DNA of 64,000 nt, taken from contig OZ231126.1 of the NCBI GenBank assembly GCA_965153355.1, positions 106,330,001 through 106,394,000 on the forward strand, given 5' to 3'. The DNA comes from Flaccisagitta enflata. Its lineage: Eukaryota > Chaetognatha > Sagittoidea > Aphragmophora. The notes below the pieces were generated by a model. The model saw only the letters and a program-made list of their open reading frames with translations. It was not told the DNA's origin and made no database searches. Positions 53,565-64,000 of this stretch are shown here, in pieces (the stretch's first letter is position 1; each line of letters begins with the position of its first letter). Position numbers and translations under genes: made by a program.

Positions 53565-53757
53565 AGAATGACAGAATGAATGAATGAATGAATGACAGAA
53601 TGAATGAATGAATGAATGAATAAATGAATGAATGAATGAATGAATAAATGAATGAAGGAATGAATGAATGAATGAATGAATGAATGAATGAATAAATGAA
53701 TGAATGAATGAATGAATGAATGAATGAATGAATGAATGAATGAATGAATAAATGAAG
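53565..53757. repeat. (GAAT)n tract
   Basis: About 48 tetranucleotide units with TAAA variants. Confidence 0.97.
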
Positions 53758-53940
53758 AAGAAAGGAATGAGCAAACCAAAAATGATTAAGCAAACAAGAG
53801 GAATGACAATATGAGGGAAATCTATGAGGCTGGATACAAGGCTAGCTCTATCGGGATAAAGAATCACGTGCAAGCGGCTAAAAAATCGAAGGATCAAACA
53901 ATTGAAAAATTAATTTGTTATCGACCTTGTTTAATTATTA

Positions 53941-54571
53941 GCTTGTACCGAAATGACAATAAACAATAAAATCAGAACTCCACAAGTAGTTATTATTGTG
54001 GGGCTGTCTTGGGCTTCCAATGACATCACTTTTGGTCTAAAAAAATTGCATCTTGCTGTCCGCGCCTTACCTTGAATTTTCCTTCAGCCTATGGGAAACC
54101 AAAAATTTTAAAGTTCTTAAATCTCTGTTTTGACTGTAGATTTGAAATCTGCAGAAAAAACTGTTAATTGAAAGTGCTTTCCTTTTTTCAATATTCCAAC
54201 TAGAAGGTGCTCAAAATAAATGTCAAAGTTTGCTAAACTTACCTTTCTCTTTTTTTTATTTGTATGTAAAATCGCCAAACTTACCTTTTTTTATATCTTT
54301 AAGATGAATTTGACTATGATCCCGAAGGAATATTGAGAAAAGGAAAGAACTTTCAATTAACAGATTTCAAATCTGCAGTCAAAACAGAGATTTAAGCACT
54401 TTGAAATTTTTGGTTTCCCATAGGCTGATGGAAAATTCAAGGTAAGGCGCGGACAGCAATATGCAAATTTTTCAGACCAAAATTGATGCCATTAGAAGCC
54501 CAAGACAGCCCCACAACAAGAACTACTTGTAGAATTCTGATTTTATTGCTTTTAGTCATTTAGGTACAAGC
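53941..54571. mobile_element. 631-bp TA-flanked element with ~250-bp inverted arms
   Basis: Ends GCTTGTACC and GGTACAAGC with TA at 53939-53940 and 54572-54573. The arms share GGGCTGTCTTGGGCTTC, GGTAAGGCGCGGACAGCA and AAACAGAGATTTAA-type words. A ~130-bp AT-rich loop remains. Non-coding. Confidence 0.9.
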
Positions 54572-54619
54572 TAGTAAATATCTTTTTCCAGTATTTAATG
54601 TGAATAAACTACTTGCTCA

Positions 54620-54651
54620 GCATCAACAGCAACAACAATAACAGAAACAAT

Positions 54652-54721
<70 letters not shown>
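54620..54721. repeat. (AAC)n tract
   Basis: About 100 bp of CAA. Confidence 0.96.
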
Positions 54722-55015
54722 TGAAAATGACTTGTTGCATTAGATTATTTCAGAATATGCCAAAACAAGGGTAATGAACCAATTTCGGCGATCTCATCAT
54801 CATTATCATCATTATGCAAATAAGCAATTCTTGTATATCCAGAACAAAAGACAAACGTCTTTGCAGATCTTTTACATATCCCCTTTTTTACCGATTCTTC
54901 AGTCAATGAGTCGAGTATAAGAAAGAATCAACCAATCGTAGTATTCTCTCCTTACCAGTAGAAAATAATCATAGTCGGACCCGCGTTTCAACGCTTTTGT
55001 GTATATCAAGAACAT

Positions 55016-55033
55016 CATCAACAACAACAACAA

Positions 55034-55099
<66 letters not shown>

Positions 55100-55173
55100 A
55101 AACAACAAAAACAACAAAAACAAGAACAAAACCAAAAACCAAAACCAAAACCAAAACCAAATACAACAGACTG

Positions 55174-55228
<55 letters not shown>

Positions 55229-55234
55229 GTGTGG

Positions 55235-55266
<32 letters not shown>

Positions 55267-55278
55267 ATGTGTGTGGGT
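55016..55278. repeat. (AAC)n, AAAACC and (GT)n compound tract
   Basis: AAC to 55110, AAAACC to 55165, GT from 55173. Confidence 0.96.
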
Positions 55279-55279
55279 G

Positions 55280-55980
55280 ATTTCCGCTCACAGACTCCTA
55301 GCTACCTTAGAAAAAATCTCAATTTCAAACGTGATCAATATCCTTTTTTGCTTTCAGATATAATCAATGATGTGTCAAGGGAGTCTAAATTCATCATCAG
55401 CCAATCTTAATGGGCCCTTATTCTTTTTTCTGCATTCTTACTATAAATTGCATAGCTATTAGCCTTTTTTGCATAAATTTTGATTTTTCACAAAAATTTG
55501 TTTTTCCTCCCTAAACCACCTTTGGCGATCTACTAGGTACTATTCCTTGACAATTAAACCGATAAAATTGATCCAAATCCGTTTGCAAAGCTTTTAGTCA
55601 ATTTTTCATTTTTTTGCGCAAAATGTACAATAATTTGAATGTCCGAAACTCAATTTTTGCCCCTCTGGCTTACTGAAATTGGTGAAAGGTGATGATTTCT
55701 TTCATTTCCTCACTGCCCCACTTCTTATAGAAAGGTTGGGAGGGAAAATATTCATGGTGAGGGCCTTTGGGGTATACGAAGAGTTGATAAGTCAAGTCGG
55801 ACGTGGTTGGGACAATTAAAAATGTACAATAATTTGAATGTCTGAAACTCAATTTTTCCCTGTAAAACCAGTAAAGGTTAGTCAAAAGTTTATTATTGAC
55901 ACCTATCTTTTACCTCATGTTACAGTGGTCAAAAAAATGTGTTCATTGCACTACTCTTTGCATTCATCCTTGGAAAATTT
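55280..55980. other. Unassigned AT-rich sequence
   Basis: The phrase AATGTACAATAATTTGAATG occurs twice (55623 and 55823), about 200 bp apart. No gene. Confidence 0.45.
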
Positions 55981-56305
55981 CAATGTCATGGTCATCCTAT
56001 ATGATTTACGCTAATTTTTGTCATTTTTCCCCTTATGTTAGTCCAAATCCCTTTGCTCCAACAATGAGAATGTCTATAAACACGACCAGATATTGGTATA
56101 TGGGCCAATTATAAACTGATTTGTGCAAATTTCAACCCCCTAACTCAATTTCCCATAGAGGATAAATTGAAATTAAGTTTCCCTATATGAACTAAAACCC
56201 TCGCGAGCACGTAATTTTGGAAATAGCGCCTAAGCGAGCGCCGAATGTAACAACAATAATAAAGCTAATGTGTTACAACAATTGGACCTAACTTTTATGA
56301 CACAG
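55980..56305. repeat. Inverted dispersed repeat, left copy
   Basis: Reverse complement of 59345-59640, shared words TTTCCCATAGAGGATAAATT and GGACCTAACTT. Confidence 0.82.
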
Positions 56306-56423
56306 AGTATGCCATGAAAGCTGATTTCTGTGAAAAAATTTCAATAAAGTTGAATAGCTGCTTCTTTTTGATGCTTCTTCTGCCTCTTTTCATATTCTTT
56401 TCTTTTTTCTCCATATTTCTTTA

Positions 56424-56548
<125 letters not shown>

Positions 56549-57012
56549 ATTTCCTTTTTGCATCAAAAGTGCAAGTTTTTTATACTGGACAAATTATTGT
56601 ATTGAAATTACAATGCACACACAGCATAAGATACTGAAAAAGAGACAATTTAAACAGAGAACAATGTCAAAATCATTGGTGAAGTGATTCTGGAGATAGA
56701 GATAAATCATTGTATGACTTTGATTGGGTAAAACAACAATCTGTTCCATAATTTGAGGGTAAAAAATTTAGGGTATCAAAAACCTTGAGCTACAGAGAGT
56801 ATGGATGAGGACAACAACAGGTTAAAAAACATGAAACCTGTCATTTAGTAAAGGTTGGATGAAAATGCTTCAATAAACTCACGATTGAGTAATGCAAAAA
56901 CAGGCTCCTTCCTTTTGATGTTTTTGGCAAGTGTCAAGGAGGGCCTGACTGAGAGGATGTGCTTTTCTTCATATGTATCTACATTTTCTTCATCAGAATA
57001 AACCTAGTAGGT

Positions 57013-57531
57013 TTTTGGGCAGCGGCCCCGAAGGGGACGAAGTCCTGTAGAACACAGGGGACTTTCGTTTGTTCGTTTGTCCGTTCGTTCCTTCGTCCCC
57101 CCCTTGCCCTCTCAGGCTTGAAATCTGCCCTCTCAGACCTAAAATATGCCCTCGCAGGCCTGAAATCTGCCCTCTCAGGCCTTTCATCTGCCCTCTCAGG
57201 CCTGAAAATTTGCCCTTTCAAGCCTGAAACCTGTCCTCTCAGGCCTGAATCTGCCCTCTCAGGCCTGAAATCTGCCCTCTCAGATTCAAGGTCTGAGAGG
57301 GCAGATTTCAGGCCTGAGAGGGCAGATTTTAGTCCTGAGAGGACAGGTTTCAGGCCTGAGAGGGCATGGGGGGGGTTGGATGGACAGACGAACGGACGAA
57401 CGAAAGTCCCTTGTGTTCTAAAGGACTTCATCCCCTTCGGGGCCGCTGCCCTGCCTCTCATTCCGATCTACAACTATGCAAAGCAGGGCAACGGGTATCG
57501 CTGACCATGTATTGCCCTTGGGCGACCTGTT
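57013..57531. mobile_element. Foldback element with long inverted arms (type 2)
   Basis: Left arm TTTTGGGCAGCGGCCCCGAA with GTCCTGTAGAACACAGGGG, a 21-bp minisatellite inverting near 57285, and a right arm mirroring it, then GGGTATCGCTGACCATGTAT and CCCTTGGGCGACCTGT. Opposite orientation to 42960-43516. Confidence 0.92.
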
Positions 57532-57534
57532 CCC

Positions 57535-58365
<831 letters not shown>

Positions 58366-58659
58366 GATAATGAATAAAGAAAAAAACAAACAAATTAGAA
58401 AAAAAAAAAAAAGAAAAAAAAATTGAATAGATAAATGTAGCAAAAACAAAAGGATAAAAACAGAATAACAATGAATAAAGAAAATCTTATCAGTTAAAAA
58501 GAAAAAAAATTTCAGTTTTTTATTTCACAAAAAATATATATGATAATAAAATTTTTTTTTTCTAATTATTAGAACATTATTTGAATACCATTATTTCTAA
58601 TACATAACTACTTGATATCTATTATCAAAACTATATACAGTTATATAGATATTGTATCT

Positions 58660-58770
58660 TATAGTATTGTATGTAATGATAACGTATTGTATACATTTTT
58701 AAAAGATATTGTATTGTATTGGTATTGTATTGTATTGCCCCAATACTTGAAAGTATTGTATTGGTATTGT
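58660..58770. repeat. GTATTGTATTG array
   Basis: Short ATTGTATTGG units. The CAATAC form at 57830-57910 is complementary. Confidence 0.75.
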
Positions 58771-58953
58771 ATAGTTGAGAAAAATGCTATATAGCTCAGG
58801 CCTGGGGAGGATGAAGAGGAGGAAGAGTTTGAGATGCAACTCACAAATGAGTGTACACCTATGCTCATGATGATCCACATATCGTTATTGAATTTGGTCA
58901 GTTGAATGGGAGGGGAAAAAGGGAAAGGAGTGGGAGGGGCTTTGGGAGAGAGT

Positions 58954-59263
<310 letters not shown>

Positions 59264-59344
59264 CCACAATAGAGAAACAGAGAGAGACAAAGAAGCTTTC
59301 TGATTGAAAAGAAAGGATTTTTCATGTTTTCCTCTCTTCTAGGT

Positions 59345-59640
59345 GAAGCCTCGTCATAGAAGTTAGGTCCGATTCATGTAACACGTTTTGCTTTAATTCT
59401 ATGTTACATCAGACTCAAATATCGTTCCTATCGTTTGAAATGCGAGTGCGCGAAAAATCTGCTCATTGTAAAAACCTTAATTTGAATTTATCCTCTATGG
59501 GAAATCGAGCTATTGACCTGAAATTTGTCCTAGTCAGTTTGTTTTTTGCCCATACAACACAATCAAGTTGTGTTTTAGGACTTTTGCAAAAAAAGTTTCA
59601 AAATTCAGTAAACGGATATGGACTACTTATGTGTATCTAA
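59345..59640. repeat. Inverted dispersed repeat, right copy
   Basis: Partner of 55980-56305. The pair encloses 3.0 kb with microsatellites and the foldback element at 57013. Confidence 0.82.
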
Positions 59641-59883
59641 GGGCCAACCGATGAAACGAAAAAATTTTTTTCACTGCTTGAATGATTTAAAAAGAAGGCA
59701 AATGGTTTAAAATGACATTCTTAAAGATTGCAGAGCCAGATAATGAATTAAAACTTCATAATTGTGTGAATAAGCGCCTGTTACACATACATTACATAGA
59801 GAAAAAGGTTCAATATATGATAAAAAATAACAAGAAGTTAAGAACATGAGCGGGCATTGCTCATGTTCTACAGTTCGCTTGGT

Positions 59884-60112
59884 CTAAAATGGAAAGACAT
59901 GAGATCTTGGCATCAAATGGTTTCTTCTTGTGGTATCAAATGAAATTCAAACAGTACAAAATATGAAATATCAGTACAAAATATGAAATATTAGTACAAA
60001 ATATGAAATATCAGTACAAAATATGAAATATCAGTACAAACGAGCGATGATGATATCAGGTAACTTACCTAAAATGGAAAGACATGAGATCTTGGCATCA
60101 AATGGTTTCTTA
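59884..60112. repeat. 43-bp direct repeats flanking a 20-bp tandem array
   Basis: AAAATGGAAAGACATGAGAT...GGTTTCTT occurs at 59884 and 60070. Between them TACAAAATATGAAATATCAG is repeated about four and a half times (59952-60043). Confidence 0.9.
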
Positions 60113-60114
60113 AC

Positions 60115-61150
60115 CACAGAACCAATATCTCTGTCTTAAATACTGATAGAAATGCGGGTTTGGTATCTGTGGTTAATCTATTGACGTAGTAAAACATAGA
60201 TCACAAGGGAAAGAATATGAGGGCCCAAGATATGCGCAATTGAAAAGAGGGTGGAGATAGCAAAGGCCTATATTCTAAACTCCCCCCAACCAAACAATTC
60301 TCCTCATACTGAACAGTATGAGTAGAATTGCAAAAACATATATGGCCTTTGCCGATAAGGAAATTCCAAAACCGCATTTCAGGTGGGAAAAGGAGGAAAT
60401 ACAAAACATTCATCAAACCACAATGTTAAGCCTGTCTATAAGAATGATATAAAGTACCAGTGGTCTTCAACCACCTTACGGAATATTACAGACAGAACAC
60501 CTGGTATAGAAAAGATAGAAAAGTAACACCACAAAAGCCAAAAATACTTAGTACAGAAATTCCTATATCATCATCTTCACATCTTAAACTCATGCGATTA
60601 CTTCATTACTCCATTGCTTCAGTATTCATTATTCCATTACTCCCTCTGAGTGTCATTACCTGATTACTTTTGTATCTCACTGTCGCAAAATTGATGTATC
60701 AAAACTCAAAGGTACAAAATTCAACACAATCACATGTTGAAAGAAAACCGCATTACGCAATTGATCACTGGTCATTTCTCGATTTTTCTTTTTCTCTCCA
60801 ATTTACTCGTATTTACAATCAGTTCCACTTCTTCATTTGAAACTAATTTCAATTATAATCAAAAGTACATTCCGTACTCACACACGATAATCACTTCATA
60901 TATAATTATTGCCATGCCAACCAACCTCCTATGGCCTGCTTGTTTGATTTTATTACCGGTCTGCTTGTTTGATTTTATTACCGGTCTTCGTTTTTTTTTT
61001 TTCTTTAAGAATCAATGCGTCGTGGCTTGTTCTTCTTCTTGTTAGAACCAAATTGATCTTTTTTTTTTTTTCTGTTTCACTCGTTTTTCCTCTGACCTGG
61101 CCTACTAGCAAACTCCTTATGCGAGGCCTGTTCTTATCTTCGTCATTTTT
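60115..61150. other. Unassigned sequence
   Basis: A 25-bp tandem duplication (TGCTTGTTTGATTTTATTAC) lies at 60935-60985. Short ORFs here have no splice or family support. Confidence 0.4.
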
Positions 61151-61154
61151 TTCC

Positions 61155-61437
61155 TCTTGATAACTGTCTATCTTCTTGACAACTGTCTATCTTCTTGACA
61201 ACTGTCTATCTTCTTGACAACTGTCTATCTGCTTGAGAATTGTCTATCTTCTTGACAACTGTCTATCTTCTTGACAACTGTCTATCTCCTTGACAACTGT
61301 CTATCTCCTTGACAACTGTCTATCTCCTTGACAATTGTCTATCTCCTTGACAACTGTCTATCTTCTTGATAACAGTCTATCCTCTTGCCAACTGTCCATC
61401 TTCTTGACAACTGTCTATCTTCTTGACAACTGTCTAT
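61155..61437. repeat. 19-bp minisatellite
   Basis: About 15 units of CTTCTTGACAACTGTCTAT with point variants. Confidence 0.94.
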
Positions 61438-61439
61438 GT

Positions 61440-61530
61440 TCTTTGTATGTCGGTCAGTTGTGACTCTGTATCTTTGCCCCTGCCAAACCACACGCGACCA
61501 TACCCAAATTATAGCGACCGCCATTTGTCT
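61440..61530 (+). repeat. Degraded ~200-bp palindromic-head repeat
   Basis: TGTCGGTCAGTTGTG and GCCCCTGCCAAACCACACGCGACC, the latter matching the tail region. Confidence 0.55.
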
Positions 61531-61848
61531 GCGACCGCAATTCCCTTATGACGTCTACGAATTCTCGTGAGACATGTATCAAAATAATACATTGGTTATG
61601 CAATATCGGGGAATGAAGAAAAAGCAAAAACATTTGTGGTCATTGAAATACGTAAGGAGAAAAAGAATTCAGGGTTCATAGCCTGACACGAAAAAAAAAA
61701 AGGGAATGATATCTTTCATAAGCACCACAATTTCAGCAACTTGGTTCAAAACTTTGATGAAAAATCTTTCCGATTAGGTTGTTTATGCTTCATCTTTCAA
61801 AATTGAGGGCTCTCGCCTTTTTTTTTTTTTCAAAATGTCAAATGATAG

Positions 61849-62042
61849 GTATGGATTGTACTTCAGCTCATTCAAATCCCCCAAAAGGCTTTTCTTCCCC
61901 CATGGCCATAACCTATTTGACTCATTCTGGCCACGAATATGCCATTTCAGGTAATGCCAATGGGGGGGCGCCAATTACAAAGCCTTTCAATCTCAACAAA
62001 ATTTTCGAAACTGATGTACAATTCATCGTCCTTATAAAATGA
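61849..62042 (+). CDS. Possible exon, unknown
   Basis: An open frame with ordinary composition (THSGHEYAISGNANGG, ITKPFNLNKIFETDVQFIVL) ends at TGA 62040-62042. ATG 61849 is one possible start; the frame is open to 61779. A GTAATG donor-like site at 61951 would cut it short. No family recognised and no partner exon proven. Confidence 0.3.
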
Positions 62043-62484
62043 AATATTCACAATTTTTTTTTTCTTCTCAAAAAGTCATTTACACGAGTAGGTTTCCTAA
62101 ACGTTTTTTTTTCTAAAATAGCAGGAAAGATTGGTTCAAAATTCATAATTAGGGACTCGTCTTTCTTTTACTTCTCCAAAACTGTCAAAAACTTATGTGA
62201 CATACAAATCACGAAATATCTCAAAATAGTGTTACTGTCTCTGACTCCTTCCAAAACATCTTTCTCAAAAGTAAAAGTCAATTACAACATTCGACTTTTT
62301 GCGAAAATATGACAAAACATTCTGCTTCTATCATCAACTCATTTTCTTCAAAATAACCATTTTTTTTTCTTTTCCAAAACGCCATTTTCACTCATAGAAA
62401 TTTGCGTGTATGCTTTCCTCGCAAATCACCGGAAATATTTTTTCATTTTCTTGTGTTACATTGAATCATTCCTCTTATGATTAG

Positions 62485-62706
62485 TGGGGCCGCTCAAGAC
62501 CAAACACTACAAAAAAACTTGCATAAACAAACCTTTTGGCTAAGTTCCGACCTTAGTGAAGGAAAATATTCCGAGACCCTAGAATTAAAACTAATCGGAA
62601 ATAGTGAACAAAATCCGGTTTTAGTGAACTCTAGTCTACTATTGACGGTTTTTACAGTAAATTCAGAATTCACATTACTTATCCGTTTCAAACACACCGT
62701 ACTGAC
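62485..62706 (+). CDS. Possible internal exon, unknown
   Basis: Acceptor-like ATGATTAG and donor CTGAC|GTAAGT bracket an open frame of 74 codons (TFWLSSDLSEGKYSETLELK, LLLTVFTVNSEFTLLIRF) with alternating polar and hydrophobic residues, suggesting beta structure. No family recognised. Neighbouring exons were not established. Confidence 0.35.
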
Positions 62707-62719
62707 GTAAGTGCATTAT

Positions 62720-64000
62720 GATGCACCGAATTTTGAAGGGGAAGCCACAATATTGTCAGAGTCCAGAGACAAATTGTAGAAATCATGATGATGTAATTGC
62801 ATTCTTGAACCAATTTGTTTCCAAAAGGCCATCACCATCAAAGAAGGGGGGGGGCATTGAAATGCGCCGCAGGCCCCACCCTGAGGGACCACGGCTCTGC
62901 ATCCTCCATAATGCATGAACATTCGTCAAGATAATAAGCAATGGGTCCAGCTGCAGAAAACTCGGGGGGTCAAATTGAGGGGGTGGGTTATCTGTTTCGC
63001 TAAACAACCCATCGCGGCGCCCGTTCAAAGATCCGCTGTTTTTGCATCCCTCGTGACGCAATATTTGCCAAATGAAACAAACAAAAGATGGCAACTCCAA
63101 AGCTGCAGTAGATCAGCGTCCGGATCGCCCAAAATCCACATATGGGCTTCCGCCAGCACTAAGCAAATGATTATGATGTAACTCAAAGCCATCCTTTCTT
63201 CTTTTATCATAATATAAGCTTCAGGCTTAGTGCAGTGTTTCGTCCATTAGTATGGTAATCCCAACCATACGGGCCAATCCAAATAATAGCCCTATCCAAT
63301 GAGATAACATGGTGTGGAGATGGAATATACTACCACAATACGCATTCAAAGCGTGTGGATTTGATATAGAATGAATTCTCATTTATATGGAATGCATAAT
63401 GGCCCTCCAAATGGCCTCGAAGTAAGAATACTAGTGTTTACATGTTCAATCAAAACAACTTGATTGTGTGACAGAATCTGGACTTCATCTTTCTTTTGTT
63501 TTGTTTTGTTTTGTTTTTTGTTTTTTTGTTTTTTTTTTCTATCCAAGGATATGTGGTGCAAGTACGTGATTTTCTCTCACTTTTTCTTTTAAAAGTGCTT
63601 CATTTGTTTTGGGAACATAACTGCAATGACATATGCAAACCTTTGATTTTTCTCATTTTATGGCAATGTCGGTTCAAACTGTAGTGGAACTGGTTCCACT
63701 AAATCTCTTTTTTTTTTTCTTTAAGTCGCAACGGCAATTTTGTGATATGGGTGGGAAATGGCAACAATTTGCCTTCGAACAATATTGGCATTTTTTTTTC
63801 TTTTCTTTTCCGTTCATTGAATCGTCAAAGCGACTTCGCATTGTGAAAGTGTGTGTGTCTTAATGTCAATTCTGTTGACTGGCTGCCCAATAGCTGGACC
63901 AGCAGAAACTAGTGGAGAAAACTGTTTTCTTATTTTAAACATTGATCGCTTTGTACACAACTCTGCAAGTGTGTTTGTACGGGATAATTGTGCATGATTA
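62720..64000. other. Unassigned sequence to the right edge
   Basis: Several short open frames (for example 62915-63181) without splice or family support. TTTTG repeats at 63495-63540. No mobile-element end recognised. Confidence 0.4.

Noticed and set aside
57100-57370. Regular ~21-bp spaced repeats resembling a CRISPR array
   Set aside because: Units are contiguous without unique spacers, the array inverts in the middle, and the genome is eukaryotic. The same applies to 40260-40740, 43130-43420 and 61155-61437.

Overview
This is a repeat-saturated nuclear window from a eukaryote. Evidence for that is spliced genes with GT-AG introns, several transposon families, and long di-, tri- and tetranucleotide tracts every 1-2 kb. 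No bacterial-style gene cluster is present. The best-supported host gene (4939-7194, + strand) has short exons and introns that are strongly C+T rich on the sense strand, ending in long TC tracts before the acceptor. That style, with Asn/Gln triplet tracts, resembles myxogastrid slime moulds such as Physarum polycephalum. The transposon repertoire (two non-LTR families, a Polinton/Ginger-type integrase, many TA-flanked MITEs) would also fit an invertebrate. I put the slime-mould guess at about even odds.

Layout. 1-2483 (-) is a large acidic/coiled-coil coding region running off the left edge, split by a 604-bp TA-flanked MITE. 4417-7194 (+) holds a probable exon and then a seven-exon gene of unknown function. 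7200-28200 is almost gene-free: microsatellites, an abundant ~200-bp repeat with a palindromic head, four TA-flanked MITEs, locally duplicated segments, and one clear terminal coding exon (21141-21317). 28239-34560 (-) is a non-LTR retrotransposon (APE endonuclease plus reverse transcriptase) with nonsense and frameshift mutations, split by a ~2.95-kb insertion. A second, L1-like non-LTR copy lies head-to-head with it (34616-36026, +) and lacks its RT. 37732-41068 (-) is a degraded coding region for an Asn/Asp/Gln-repeat plus long coiled-coil protein. 42000-45000 is a nest of foldback elements with minisatellite interiors. 45242-46821 (-) carries a second coiled-coil ORF and a degraded retroviral-type integrase. 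Terminal sequences at 41268-41404 and 45239-45372 are inverted copies of each other, so both coding blocks may belong to one TIR-bounded, integrase-bearing element family. 46836-64000 is mostly palindromes, foldback elements and simple repeats, with two weak exon candidates near 61.8-62.7 kb.

The most informative observation is that two insertions can be tested by reading frame. Removing the MITE plus one TA (606 bp), or the foldback element plus one 8-bp target duplication (696 bp), rejoins a coding frame. This supports both the coding regions and the element boundaries. Apart from the seven-exon gene and the terminal exon, nearly all protein-coding material here belongs to mobile elements or looks decayed. 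I recognise no complete pathway or operon-like system.
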